Assembly: GCA_035626515.1 (NCBI GenBank)
Contig: DASPNM010000029.1
Location: forward strand, 124,001-188,000
Reading direction: 5' to 3'
DNA from: DASPNM01 sp035626515
GTDB taxonomy: Bacteria > Bacteroidota > Bacteroidia > Chitinophagales > Chitinophagaceae
Length of the DNA: 64,000 bases
Numbering within the stretch: position 1 is the stretch's first letter; every line of letters begins with the position of its first letter. Below, in pieces: positions 27,801 through 35,231 of this stretch. The notes beneath the pieces were generated by a model. That model saw only the letters and a list, made by a program, of their open reading frames with translations, had not been told where the DNA came from and ran no database searches. The position numbers and the translations under genes were made by a program.

Positions 27801-28191
27801 GCTGAGCAATCCTACCGTGGCGAACCCGAACGTAATGTACCCTACCGATGACATCACCTATACGCTTACCGTAACCACCGACCGCGGATGCAGCAGGACG
27901 GACCAGGTGTTTGTCAAAGTGCTGAAGGCGCCGATCATTCCGAATATTTTCAGTCCGAATGGGGACGGCGTGCACGATACGTGGGTGATCGGCTACCTTG
28001 AAAGTTATCCCGGCGCGACGGTGGAAATCTATAACCGTTACGGCCAGCTCGTTTACCGTTCCGCAGGCATTTATGTGCCGTGGGATGGTACGATAAATGG
28101 AAAGCCGGCACCTGTCGGAACTTATTATTATATCGTAAACCCGAAGAACGGAAGAAAGATCATGTCCGGCTTTGTGGACCTGATCCGGTAA
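21859..28191 (+). CDS. giant T9SS type B surface protein: IgGFc-binding-like N-terminus, PKD and Ig-like repeats
   Basis: 2,110 residues from ATG 21859 (an in-frame extension upstream lacks a signal peptide). Order: signal peptide (FYVATFLLIFSFARN); an N-terminal domain of about 300 residues resembling the IgGFc-binding N-terminal domain (GKDFWVAYGY, VPVVAYSHIY); PKD domains at about 613-780; six tandem 90-residue Ig-like/PKD-like repeats at 785-1324; about seven more PKD-type units to about 2010, each with a WxWxFGD motif or relative; and a C-terminal type B T9SS sorting domain (IFSPNGDGVHDTW, VEIYNRYGQLVY, PVGTYYYIV). It should be exported by T9SS and held at the cell surface as an adhesin or gliding-type filament protein. 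The PorP/SprF gene follows after 10 bp. Confidence 0.88.
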   Translation: MKQFYVATFLLIFSFARNEAAGQDFSNRGKDFWVAYGYHQQMTNNMVPGGTQDMVLYFAAEQNANVTISIPGIGYTFNLAVPANSIVASPTLPKNPTGQDARLLTEGVSNKGIHITSDVPVVAYSHIYNQSVSGASILYPTNTLGKEYYSINYANNSNTPNSNCWFYVVATDTGTTTVEITPTANTVGGWTAGNTYTVTLTQGQVYNVMGVLINNNAPPPYTAVDLTGSRIRSVASGSGGCKRIAVFSGSGRIAISCNGSTPSSDNYMSQALPKAAWGKKYLTTPIVGFSVNNGNTGSPSVGTFYRVCVSNPATNVTVNGAPIGLPLINNFYYQINATTTPMLIEADSAITVAQYFPSQGNTGCPGGSNGDGDPELIYLSPVEQGINKVVWNASARFQINPQKHYINVVIRNTGTALSSFRLDGAPVAASSWLPHPGDPNYLYARFNVSGVQGNPTLNTGVPHVVQSDSNFNAIAYGYGGAESYGYNAGTNIKDLYQFITIQNQYGTVNFPATCQNSPFRLSMVFPYQPLQIQWIFGPALNAMGFNDTTLVNPVFDSSWVVNGRTLYRYRLPRTYSIGTPGTYSIRVVALNPTPDGCGNEQIVDFDVQVFSPPDADFTFTNNCLNDTVYFTDASNPNGRPVISWYWNFDDGNTANTQHATHVYPNPGTYNVRHSLITDIGCVSDTAIYPVNIDSLPVASFTAGTPGCVNQPVAFTDQSYSSGAPLQQWTWNFGDGSPPVVVVAPNPPNQTHIYTIAGTYNATLQVENADGCESVIDTVQVVVRPDATISLTSAPGSDNQTVCINTAITTITYAVGGSSTGASVTGLPAGVTGTYSAGVFTISGTPTVSGTFTYTVTTSGPCATPNASGTITVNPDGTINLTSAPGTDNQTVCINTPITPITYAVGGSGTGGNVSGLPAGVTGTFSGGIITISGSPTVSGTFNYSVSTTGPCVTPGATGIINVTADGTLTLTSAPGTNNQTVCINTPITNITYSVGGSGTGGSVSGLPAGVTGTFSAGVITISGTPTVSGTFNYTVSTTGPCATPTAGGTITVTADATITLTSAPGTENQTVCINTPITPITYAVGGSGTGGSVSGLPAGVTGVFSGGVITISGTPTVSGTFNYAVNITGPCVTPTASGTINVTADGTITLTSAPGTDNQTVCINTPITNITYSVGGSGTGGSVSGLPAGVSGVFSGGVITISGTPTVSGTFNYSVSTTGPCVAPGASGTITVTPDATIQLTSPPATTNQEVCINSAIANITYAIGGSGAGATVTGLPAGVNGVYSSGVFTISGTPTVSGTFNYTVTASGPCQPATASGTIVVNPLPTANFSYTIPTCETRVITFTDLSVPNAGNLVSWSWDFGDGNTSTNPSPTHVYAASGTYNVTLIVTTDKGCVSAPRTQAVTVNVIPVADFLDPEVCLSDTYAQFWDASTVPSGSITGWLWNFGDPGSGPANTSTLQNPQHSYSAVGVYLVTLIVTTNNGCTDTVAKNITVSGDIPHAVFTPLNPANMCANDSVSIQDGSTVNFGNITKVEIYWDFVNQPTVFDTDNNPVFGKIYRHLYPNFQTPLTRSFTIRYRAFSGGTCVDDTLITITVNAAPLVQFNNMPDVCLDAAPFQITQASETGGVPGSGVFSGPGVTPGGIFNPASVGPGTYTITYTYTSSAGGCVDSASNTITVLEPPVADFTVSAPACEEQAVTFSDNSNAPVGTLTTWTWNFGDGTPVVVRTNNSPFPHTFAAYGTYQVRLRVTTDRGCNSAEKVIPVTVNPLPRPNFTYPAASCLPNANVTFNNSTTIADGTAMTYVWDFGDPGSGSNNNSTATNPSHTYTTTGPFSVNLQATSANGCINDTTITLNSIHPQPTALFDVDKTDVCIGGSFRFTDRSDPADGTTTQWTWTMGDGNTRTTPSFTYTYANPGSYDVSLQITNSWGCPSTVFTRRVNTNPYPSVNAGPDKFVLEGGVVQLTPTISSTHPVTYLWTPPTWLSNPTVANPNVMYPTDDITYTLTVTTDRGCSRTDQVFVKVLKAPIIPNIFSPNGDGVHDTWVIGYLESYPGATVEIYNRYGQLVYRSAGIYVPWDGTINGKPAPVGTYYYIVNPKNGRKIMSGFVDLIR
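24211..25830 (+). repeat. six tandem 270-bp repeats within the surface protein gene
   Basis: Units start at 24211, 24481, 24751, 25021, 25291 and 25561, all exactly 270 bp with no indels. Each encodes 90 residues with TVCIN near position 16-20, GLPAGV, ISGTPTVSGTF and GPC, hence two Cys per repeat. Units 2 to 5 are the most alike; 1 and 6 are divergent. Confidence 0.93.
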
Positions 28192-28201
28192 ACTGAAACC
28201 G

Positions 28202-29236
28202 ATGAAAACGATCCTACTTGCAGTGCTTCTGGGACTGACGTCCGTCGTTGTCAATGCGCAGCAACGCCCGCACTATACGCAGTACGTGTTGAATCAATAC
28301 GTGATCAATCCGGCTATTACGGGCATCGAAAATTACGGCGATCTCAAGATCAGTGTGCGCGACCAGTGGGTAGGACTGAACGGCGCCCCGAGAACGGCAT
28401 ATCTCACCGTGCACGCACCGGTCGGAAAGGAAGACTACCGGACTTCCGCCACTTCATACAGCATTCCCGGCCAGAACCCAAGAGGCCAATATTACTGGGA
28501 AAATTATACGGCTGCCGAACCGCATCATGGCATCGGGCTTTCGCTCATCAATGACAAGACAGGTAATTTCAACCGCTTCACGGCAAACGTAAGCTACGCA
28601 TATCACCTGGGTTTGAACGCGACAACAAATCTTTCGGGAGGATTTGCGACGGGCGTGACCGTAGTGAGCCTCGACCGCTCGAAGCTGGATTTTGGAAATG
28701 GGGTGCAGGATGATCCTGCGCTCGGTGGCAACACCAACAGCGAGTTGCGCCGTGTGCGGCCGGATCTTTCCGCGGGGCTGTATCTCTATTCGCGCGATTA
28801 TTTTGTTGGTATTTCCGGCCAACAGATCATCCCCCAGAAATTATCGTTTGTAGACGATGCAGTAGTGCAGCAGCAGGGACGGCTCGTTCCGCACCTGTTT
28901 CTGACCGCGGGCTACCGCTTTCTGGTGAATGAAGACGTAAATGCCATCCCTTCAGTGATGTTTAAGTACATCAACGCCTCTTCGCGTAATAATTTCCAGG
29001 TAGAAGGAAATGTAAAACTGCAGTACCGCGACCTGTTCTGGGTGGGAGGTTCATACCGTCACGAGGATGGCTTCGCGGCGATGGGAGGATTGAACGTGCT
29101 GAATCTTTTCAACGTGGGGTACGCCTACGATTTTACTCAAACGAAGCTCAATACGGTCAGCCGCGGGACGCACGAGTTGATGCTGGGATTTTTGCTTGGC
29201 AACAAATACAGCCAGGCCTGTCCGCGTTGCTGGTGA
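28202..29236 (+). CDS. PorP/SprF-family type IX secretion membrane protein
   Basis: 344 residues, signal peptide (ILLAVLLGLTSVVVNAQ) and a beta barrel. QRPHYTQYVLNQYVINPAITGI is the start pattern of this family (shown in part), and GIGLSLINDKTGNF is also characteristic. SprF-type proteins are needed for secretion or attachment of the adjacent type B CTD protein, and this gene begins 10 bp after the surface protein stop. The 3' end converges on the M56 gene with 5 bp between. Confidence 0.9.
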   Translation: MKTILLAVLLGLTSVVVNAQQRPHYTQYVLNQYVINPAITGIENYGDLKISVRDQWVGLNGAPRTAYLTVHAPVGKEDYRTSATSYSIPGQNPRGQYYWENYTAAEPHHGIGLSLINDKTGNFNRFTANVSYAYHLGLNATTNLSGGFATGVTVVSLDRSKLDFGNGVQDDPALGGNTNSELRRVRPDLSAGLYLYSRDYFVGISGQQIIPQKLSFVDDAVVQQQGRLVPHLFLTAGYRFLVNEDVNAIPSVMFKYINASSRNNFQVEGNVKLQYRDLFWVGGSYRHEDGFAAMGGLNVLNLFNVGYAYDFTQTKLNTVSRGTHELMLGFLLGNKYSQACPRCW

Positions 29237-29241
29237 TCCGG

Positions 29242-30888
29242 CTAGAGGTGAACAATTCTTTTTCCGCGGGACTGCTGCAGCTGCGTGAGCTTCTTTTTCG
29301 ATTCGATTCTTTTGCGCTCGATGTTTTTCAGGCTGACGTCGGTGTCGGGGATTCCGCCCAGTTGTTCTGTTTTTAAAGAGAGCTCCACGTCCACCAGGTG
29401 GTTCAATGCAATCTTGTATTGCATCATCAGGCTGTCGTGCGCGAGCTGTCCTCTTGCAACCTGAAGCCGCTCGTTGATTTTTTCCCAGTCGAGATAGTTG
29501 TACGAGCGCTTCAGCTGTTCTTCCCATTGCTTCCAGTCGTACCGCGAGAGTTCCTGCTGCACCTGCTTCCTGAGGCGTTCCTTTTCGTTCCCGGTGAGCG
29601 CATCCGCCGCCTGGTTTTCAATAACCTTCCATTGAGAGTTTTCGATCAGTTTCCGCGACACTTCCACCGCGTCCTTCACGGCGGCTTCCTCCTCTTCTGC
29701 AAGATCGGGAATGTCTTGAGTGACTGCAGCCACGAAGCTCGGCGCCGCGGGCGTAACAATCTCCTGGGTCTGGTGCGACAGCGTGCTCTCATCATTTAAA
29801 GGACGCTGCCGGTTTTTTTCGTTTCGCACATGCAAGTCATTGCTGGACGACTGCGGCATTTCAATCGCTTCGCCATCGGCGAACAGCGGTGATGCGGCCG
29901 CAATGAAGGAGCGGCTGGCGCTGCTGGAACGGGTTGGAGAAGTAAAACGTAACAGCGTATGAACTGCGACAATACACCCGATGGCAGCTGCCACTCCGAT
30001 TGCGCGGGCTGCCGCAAAACGGGGCCTGTGGCGTACGCCGAGGATCGTTTCAATCCGCTCGAACAGATCTCCCGAGCGGCCCGCGGCCGCAACGAGTAGC
30101 GGACGAAAGCCCTGCTGCTGCTGCTCGAGTGTAAGCAACGCGGCCGCATACTCATGCCGGCTATACTCAAATTGCATCACCAGCTCATCACAGCTCCGTT
30201 CGCGTTCCTTCTCAATGGTGCGGATGAAAGGACGTACAAAAGGATTAAAGTAAAGAAGCGTGCGGATGAAATTTACCAATAAGTTCAGCAGGTAATCAAA
30301 CCGGCGTATGTGAGCCAGCTCGTGCAGGATGACCGCTTCCAGCTGCTGCGGGCTGAGCTGCGCCAGCGCGGCCGCGGGAAGCAGGATGACGGGCTTCAAA
30401 AATCCAACAGTAACCGGAGACGAGACAAGGCTCGATATCCAGATGGCAACTTTTTTGCGGATGCCCATGTGCGCCGAGATCTTCTGAACGAATAATCTCC
30501 ACGCCACGTCAATTTTTCCGAGTCCCTGCGTTCGGATCAGGCGTACATACCGGTAATTGCGAATGAAGCGGGCAACGGGCAGAACAAGCAGCGCGAGATA
30601 GGCGACTGAAGCCGTTGGAAGTATTGTGCGCAGTCCGGAATAAACCTGTTCGTTGCCTGCACTGTGCGTCAGGACGGTCGAAACCCAATTTCCACGATAA
30701 GTCCACAGGGTTATGATAAACCAGCAAAACCCGGAAACAAGAAAGAAAGTTGCCAGTGAAACCTTTACTGATGCCCGAAAGAAATGCACGGAAACAATGA
30801 GCTGGAAGAGGATCCAGAGCAGCGCCATTTGCCAGAGGCTGTTGAGCACAGCCCAGCCCAGCGACTCAAGAAAGTTGGTGTGGTTCAT
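29242..30888 (-). CDS. M56-family (BlaR1-like) membrane metallopeptidase
   Basis: 548 residues. Four or more hydrophobic segments in the first 330 residues surround the zinc site HELAH at 189-193, followed by the ERERSCDELVM motif with the third ligand. After another helix near 300 comes an extended, probably periplasmic, helix-rich region of about 220 residues with coiled-coil character, instead of the penicillin-sensing domain of BlaR1. By analogy it cleaves the BlaI-type repressor encoded just upstream. Signal sensed is unknown. The start is 10 bp after the BlaI gene's stop. Confidence 0.85.
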   Translation of the reverse strand: MNHTNFLESLGWAVLNSLWQMALLWILFQLIVSVHFFRASVKVSLATFFLVSGFCWFIITLWTYRGNWVSTVLTHSAGNEQVYSGLRTILPTASVAYLALLVLPVARFIRNYRYVRLIRTQGLGKIDVAWRLFVQKISAHMGIRKKVAIWISSLVSSPVTVGFLKPVILLPAAALAQLSPQQLEAVILHELAHIRRFDYLLNLLVNFIRTLLYFNPFVRPFIRTIEKERERSCDELVMQFEYSRHEYAAALLTLEQQQQGFRPLLVAAAGRSGDLFERIETILGVRHRPRFAAARAIGVAAAIGCIVAVHTLLRFTSPTRSSSASRSFIAAASPLFADGEAIEMPQSSSNDLHVRNEKNRQRPLNDESTLSHQTQEIVTPAAPSFVAAVTQDIPDLAEEEEAAVKDAVEVSRKLIENSQWKVIENQAADALTGNEKERLRKQVQQELSRYDWKQWEEQLKRSYNYLDWEKINERLQVARGQLAHDSLMMQYKIALNHLVDVELSLKTEQLGGIPDTDVSLKNIERKRIESKKKLTQLQQSRGKRIVHL

Positions 30889-30898
30889 TCCCGCCTGG

Positions 30899-31285
30899 TT
30901 ACTGTTTTTTCAGATGATTCAACAGGGCCTGGATTTTTTCAAGCTCTTCGGGACTCGCCTTGTGGCTTTCGCCAAGGGCCTGGATCACCAGTTGGGTGGG
31001 CGAGCCGCCAAAAAGGCTATCAATCATTTTGTTCAATAAATGCTTTTGCGTTTTTTCCTTGTTTACCGCTGCCTGGTACACGTGCGTGCGCATCGAATCG
31101 TCACGTTTCACGATTCCTTTCTCATGCATGATTTGCATCAGCTTCAAAGTGGTGGTATAACCTACGTCCTTCGTTTTTGCGAGCTCCTCGTGAACTTCGC
31201 GCACAGTGGCCAGCCCCTTCGCCCAAAGGATCTGCAGGATCTCGAGCTCGCTTTCAGTGGGTTTAATCAGTTTGGGGGTTGACAT
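30899..31285 (-). CDS. BlaI/MecI/CopY-family transcriptional repressor
   Basis: 128 residues: winged helix N-terminal domain (TESELEILQILWAKGLATVREVHEEL), the VGYTTTLKLMQIMHEKGIV recognition segment, and a helical dimerisation C-terminus. It pairs with the M56 peptidase in the same operon. A 20-bp perfect-arm palindrome lies 22 bp upstream of its start and is the obvious operator candidate. Confidence 0.9.
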   Translation of the reverse strand: MSTPKLIKPTESELEILQILWAKGLATVREVHEELAKTKDVGYTTTLKLMQIMHEKGIVKRDDSMRTHVYQAAVNKEKTQKHLLNKMIDSLFGGSPTQLVIQALGESHKASPEELEKIQALLNHLKKQ

Positions 31286-31306
31286 ACAAATGGATTTGAA
31301 ACCGAA

Positions 31307-31326
31307 TATACGACCATTTTCGTATA
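31307..31326. promoter_or_regulatory. palindromic operator candidate for the BlaI-like repressor
   Basis: TATACGA-CCATTT-TCGTATA: 7-bp arms fully complementary around a 6-bp spacer, lying 22 bp before the start codon of the repressor. BlaI-family repressors bind such dyads upstream of their own operon. Confidence 0.5.
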
Positions 31327-31380
31327 ACCTCCAAACGGCCAGTGTTTTTAGAGTTTTTTAACACACGGTCCCGGACAAAA

Positions 31381-31407
31381 AAAATGTCAGGGCTTCCCTG
31401 ACATTTT
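31381..31407 (-). terminator. Rho-independent terminator of the 131-residue lipoprotein gene
   Basis: 12-bp perfect stem AAAATGTCAGGG/CCCTGACATTTT with a 3-nt loop, 18 bp past the stop at 31426. On the minus strand it runs into eight T, a canonical intrinsic terminator. Confidence 0.85.
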
Positions 31408-31425
31408 CAATAAGCTCAAACAGGA

Positions 31426-31821
31426 TCAGTCGAAAATCACCGTTCCGAGATCGGTGGTCTCGCCGGCTACGACCTGCACGTTGTCGAAAACAACTTCAGA
31501 AGTTCCGTGCAGGATAGAAGCCTCAGAGGAGCGCAGCACCACGGTATACACTCCCTCCGGAAGTTCATTGACCGTGATGAGCCCGGTCTCATCGGGCAGA
31601 AATTCAACAGGCGCGCTTTCATTGTCCGAAAGGTGCAGACTGATGCCGTACTCTGCGGGCCCGACAACAACCTTAATCGCCCCGGATGCGGCTTCCGGGC
31701 GGTTTTTACTTGAGGGACTCTGATTGCGGCTGGTGACGTCGTTCAGCTCTTCCGGGGAACAGCCGACGTACATCAGGCTGCTGAACGCAGCGACCATGGC
31801 GACGAAGAAAAATCTTTTCAT
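31426..31821 (-). CDS. small lipoprotein, possibly carboxypeptidase-regulatory-like beta domain
   Basis: 131 residues: signal peptide with lipobox MYVGC (Cys21), a Ser/Asn-rich linker, and a beta-sandwich-like domain (GLITVNELPEGVYTVVLRS) reminiscent of CarboxypepD_reg/SdrD-B folds. Function unknown. A strong terminator follows. Upstream, TTG-N20-TATCTTCA on the minus strand at about 31878 is a weak promoter candidate. Confidence 0.65.
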   Translation of the reverse strand: MKRFFFVAMVAAFSSLMYVGCSPEELNDVTSRNQSPSSKNRPEAASGAIKVVVGPAEYGISLHLSDNESAPVEFLPDETGLITVNELPEGVYTVVLRSSEASILHGTSEVVFDNVQVVAGETTDLGTVIFD

Positions 31822-31954
31822 AAGGTGGATTTTAGATTAAAAAAAATATGACGGGCTGAAGATAGATTGCAGAAATTCTTAATGCAAGTACAGGTGACAG
31901 AAATTTACCGGTTTGCCTGTCGCTTCGTAAAAACCCTTAGGAGAAACCTGGTGG

Positions 31955-34900
31955 TTACCAGCCCGGCAGGAAATTAAGCCCGAAATTTCCGTTCCTGAAT
32001 CCCCCGTTCTGCCAGGGGATCGCATAATACGGCTCGATCACAATGTATCCGAAAAGGTTTACGCGCAGCGATACTCCGCTGCTGAAAATGAATTTAGAAT
32101 CCCTGGGCAAAATGTTCTGTTTCGGATCGCTTGTGGGCGAATTCGGGTTACCCCAGGCCACACCGCCGTCGGTAAACAGGTTTAGTTCCGTGAGCACGAA
32201 GCGCGACCGGATCGCTGACAATCTTTCAGGGCCGGTAAAGGGGAGTCGTAGCTCGGCGTTCGTGATGAAGATCCTGCTACCGATCAGGTCATTGATCGTA
32301 AGTTCCTCGCCCGTGGATTGTTCCGCAAAATTAGTGGCCTCGTATCCCCGGATAAAAAATGGATAACCGATGTACAACGGAGGCAGTACACCCGTTTCCG
32401 CATCCTTACCGAAACGTCCCATGTACATGTTGCGTGTTGCGAGCGTGAACGGAGCGATGCGGAAATATTTTCTGTAATCCCCGAGGAATGTATGCATGTT
32501 GACGATGCCCACATACTTGCTCGCCTCGAAACGGAAGCGGTGGCCGACCAGCGGCGACGCAATGCCGAACTGCGAATTGTCGCCGACGAACGCCAGGTAT
32601 CCCTGTCCGAAGTTGAAACCGCGCGGCGTGGGGAGCTTTTCGCGCCGGCTTCCAATGTAGAATTGCAGGTCTGTGGTATAAAAATCACTGAACCGGTCGA
32701 GCCGGTAATAGTAACGGGCAAATGATGCACCTCCTTCAAGGCGGCGTGTTTGCGAGAACGGATAGGCGCTGAACAGCGAGACCTGATCCTCGAACGTTCT
32801 GAGAATATCAGTAGAGAGATTCGCGACTTCGGTTGTATCATTTCCATTGAGCACGATCGTGTCGAGGAACAACCTTTGTATCCCGGACAAATAGGGAACG
32901 TGTGAAACAGCAGCTCCCCAGTTGAGCCGGTTGTCGGCGTTGAGGTAGGCAAATTGTCCCCCAAAATCGTACACCTCACCGTTGATCGCGACAGAACCAA
33001 ACAACTGGTGATTTCCCAAAATATCACTGAAGATACCATTGATACCTCCGGAAACTCCGCTTGCGAATCCGCCGCCGCCGGTAACTCCGACACCGGTGTT
33101 ACCGACGTAATCGAGTTTGAACTTGGCACGGTACGGGCGGCTCACGAATGTCCCCGGATCGAGCACCGGGAAGGGTGCGTCGTCCAGGTTGCGCTGCACA
33201 ACATCCGGACCCACGCGGTTCACTGGCGGGAGCGTGGCCGGAGCCAGCGAAGTGAGCGCGTTGTCTACGCTTCTTTTTGGCAGCGAGTTCAGGTTGACTG
33301 AATAAATACTGTACGTATCCTTGTCGTAATAGGTGTAGACCAGCTGATCGGTCTGGCGGGAAGCCGAGATCGCGGGCGCATACAAGGTGATGCCGGTAAT
33401 CCCGGTAAACAGGTTCGTCACTTGCGAAAGATTTCCGTTGCGTGTGTCGTAGCTGTACAGGTTCCGAAACCCGTCCCGGTCGGAAAGGAAATAAATTGTC
33501 GTGTTGTCGGAACCAAATACCGGGTTCAGATTGTTCGCGCCGCTGAACACAGAATGAATTTGTACGTCACCGCCTGGAAAGTTCATCACCGCCAGGTCGT
33601 GCGAGAAACGGTGCTGGACCGAACGAAAACTGTTTCGGTCAGTCGCGAAGACGAGTCTTCGTCCATCCGGCGACCAGGAAGGATGCAATTCGGCGAACCG
33701 GTCGTTAGTGAGTTGCCGGGCGCGTTTGCTGTCCAGTTCAAACGCATATAGGTCTGCCTGTCCGTTCACAAGGCCGGTTACTACGATCGTCTTTCCATCC
33801 GGCGACCATGCAGGGTTGCTGAAACCGTCCACGCCCGGGATGTCGAGCTCCTGGGTCACTTTGCCATTCGCGTCTGCGATCAGCAGCCTGTTCTTTCCTT
33901 TTGCAAAAACAACAAATGCAAGCCTGCGGCTGTCCGGCGACCATGCCACCGCCGATTCGTAGGAGCTGAACTCGTCAATGTGGGAGGCGAATGAAGATGA
34001 AGTAAGTTTTTCCTTTATCTGGCCCGTAGCGGCATCGGCGAGGAAGAGGTCGAGGTTGAAAATATCTTTTTCCGACCAGAATGCGATCAACTTCCCGTCG
34101 GGACTGATCGAAGGCACAATGTTGATCTTTCCCGCATTGTTGCGGCTCACGAGGGAATTTCCAATGGCCGTAGTGGACGTGCTGCCGCGCAGCGGGCCGT
34201 ATGCGCGCTCCATGGCTTCCTTCCACCGTTCGGAAAACTCCTTGTCGGTCAGGCCAAGCACCCGTTGAAACGCTTCTTCGTGTCCAAAGCGCCCGGTGGC
34301 CAGAAACAGGGGCGTGATGATGGTGTCGCCCCACACCCCGGTAACATAAGCCCAGAATGCCTGGCCCCATCGATATGGAAAGTATTCGTCCGGCCGGTTG
34401 TTCAGCAGCTTGATGGTCGGCAGCCGGTTGTTCAGCACCGCGCTGCGCATCCAAATCGCCGTGTGCGGGTCCACGTAGCCGATGGACATGTATTCGGCAA
34501 GTCCTTCGATCATCCACAACGGAAGATTGTTCAGCGAATTCAGAGATAGAGAATCCGACTCGCGGAAAAGGTGGTATTGGAAAGCATGCACAAGTTCGTG
34601 ACCGAGCACATGATCAGTTTGCGCATTTGATTCCATGAAAGGCATGATCACGCGGTTCTTGAGGCCCTCGGTCACGCCTCCCGTGCCCACTCCAATAAGT
34701 CCGCTGATTGCATTCGTTTGCTGGAAATCCGCGTGGTTGTTATAAAAGATCACCGGGTTTTTCTGGTGAAACGTGTCGCGGAAAAGCACCTGGTGCATCC
34801 GGTACCATTGTTCCGTCTGCTGCGCAATCCGGTTGCGCACGGATTCGTTGTCCAGGTAATGATAGATCTCGAAATGCGGCGTCTCCAGAACGCGGAAATC

Positions 34901-35023
34901 GAATTTCCGGTAGTTTACCTTGTTTCGTCCGAAGTATTGAGCTGAAAGCGGTAGCGAGCAGAACATCAGGGCGGCGAGCAGGACGGGGACCATCCTTTGC
35001 GCCCGGGCGACAATTCCTTTCAT
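31955..35023 (-). CDS. surface protease-propeller-barrel fusion (peptidase MA-like, PD40 beta-propeller, Omp85-like barrel)
   Basis: 1,022 residues: signal peptide; gluzincin-type peptidase region with HELVH at 142-146 and downstream EGLAEYMS (third-ligand Glu near 173-177); from about 300 to 620 a six-bladed WD40-like/PD40 propeller (repeated SPDGKLIAFWS, SPDSRRLAFVV, SPDGRRLVFAT); from about 640 a beta barrel related to the Omp85/surface antigen family, with GYPFFIRGYEATNF and a terminal aromatic strand (GNFGLNFLPGW). It should sit in the outer membrane with a protease/propeller head. Substrate unknown. Confidence 0.78.
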   Translation of the reverse strand: MKGIVARAQRMVPVLLAALMFCSLPLSAQYFGRNKVNYRKFDFRVLETPHFEIYHYLDNESVRNRIAQQTEQWYRMHQVLFRDTFHQKNPVIFYNNHADFQQTNAISGLIGVGTGGVTEGLKNRVIMPFMESNAQTDHVLGHELVHAFQYHLFRESDSLSLNSLNNLPLWMIEGLAEYMSIGYVDPHTAIWMRSAVLNNRLPTIKLLNNRPDEYFPYRWGQAFWAYVTGVWGDTIITPLFLATGRFGHEEAFQRVLGLTDKEFSERWKEAMERAYGPLRGSTSTTAIGNSLVSRNNAGKINIVPSISPDGKLIAFWSEKDIFNLDLFLADAATGQIKEKLTSSSFASHIDEFSSYESAVAWSPDSRRLAFVVFAKGKNRLLIADANGKVTQELDIPGVDGFSNPAWSPDGKTIVVTGLVNGQADLYAFELDSKRARQLTNDRFAELHPSWSPDGRRLVFATDRNSFRSVQHRFSHDLAVMNFPGGDVQIHSVFSGANNLNPVFGSDNTTIYFLSDRDGFRNLYSYDTRNGNLSQVTNLFTGITGITLYAPAISASRQTDQLVYTYYDKDTYSIYSVNLNSLPKRSVDNALTSLAPATLPPVNRVGPDVVQRNLDDAPFPVLDPGTFVSRPYRAKFKLDYVGNTGVGVTGGGGFASGVSGGINGIFSDILGNHQLFGSVAINGEVYDFGGQFAYLNADNRLNWGAAVSHVPYLSGIQRLFLDTIVLNGNDTTEVANLSTDILRTFEDQVSLFSAYPFSQTRRLEGGASFARYYYRLDRFSDFYTTDLQFYIGSRREKLPTPRGFNFGQGYLAFVGDNSQFGIASPLVGHRFRFEASKYVGIVNMHTFLGDYRKYFRIAPFTLATRNMYMGRFGKDAETGVLPPLYIGYPFFIRGYEATNFAEQSTGEELTINDLIGSRIFITNAELRLPFTGPERLSAIRSRFVLTELNLFTDGGVAWGNPNSPTSDPKQNILPRDSKFIFSSGVSLRVNLFGYIVIEPYYAIPWQNGGFRNGNFGLNFLPGW

Positions 35024-35170
35024 CGTGCCTGGATTTAGGTATTAGAAAAATCTGCAAACACTATACCACGAGAAACGTCGTTCGTCCAGCGGTCAGATGC
35101 CCTGTTGCTGCCAAAAAAAAATTAAAACGGGAATGCGGGGGAAAAAAATCCACGAAGGTGCTGAAAGAAT

Positions 35171-35198
35171 AAGCCCCGCTGTAGACACAGCAGGGCTT
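35171..35198 (-). terminator. Rho-independent-type terminator after hppA
   Basis: AAGCCC-c-GCTGT / ACAGC-a-GGGCTT stem with one C-A mismatch and a 4-nt loop, 34 bp after the hppA stop; on the minus strand it is followed by TTATTCTTTC. Confidence 0.65.
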
Positions 35199-35231
35199 AA
35201 TGTAATGGTTCTGATTAAGCTTTTGATTGCG

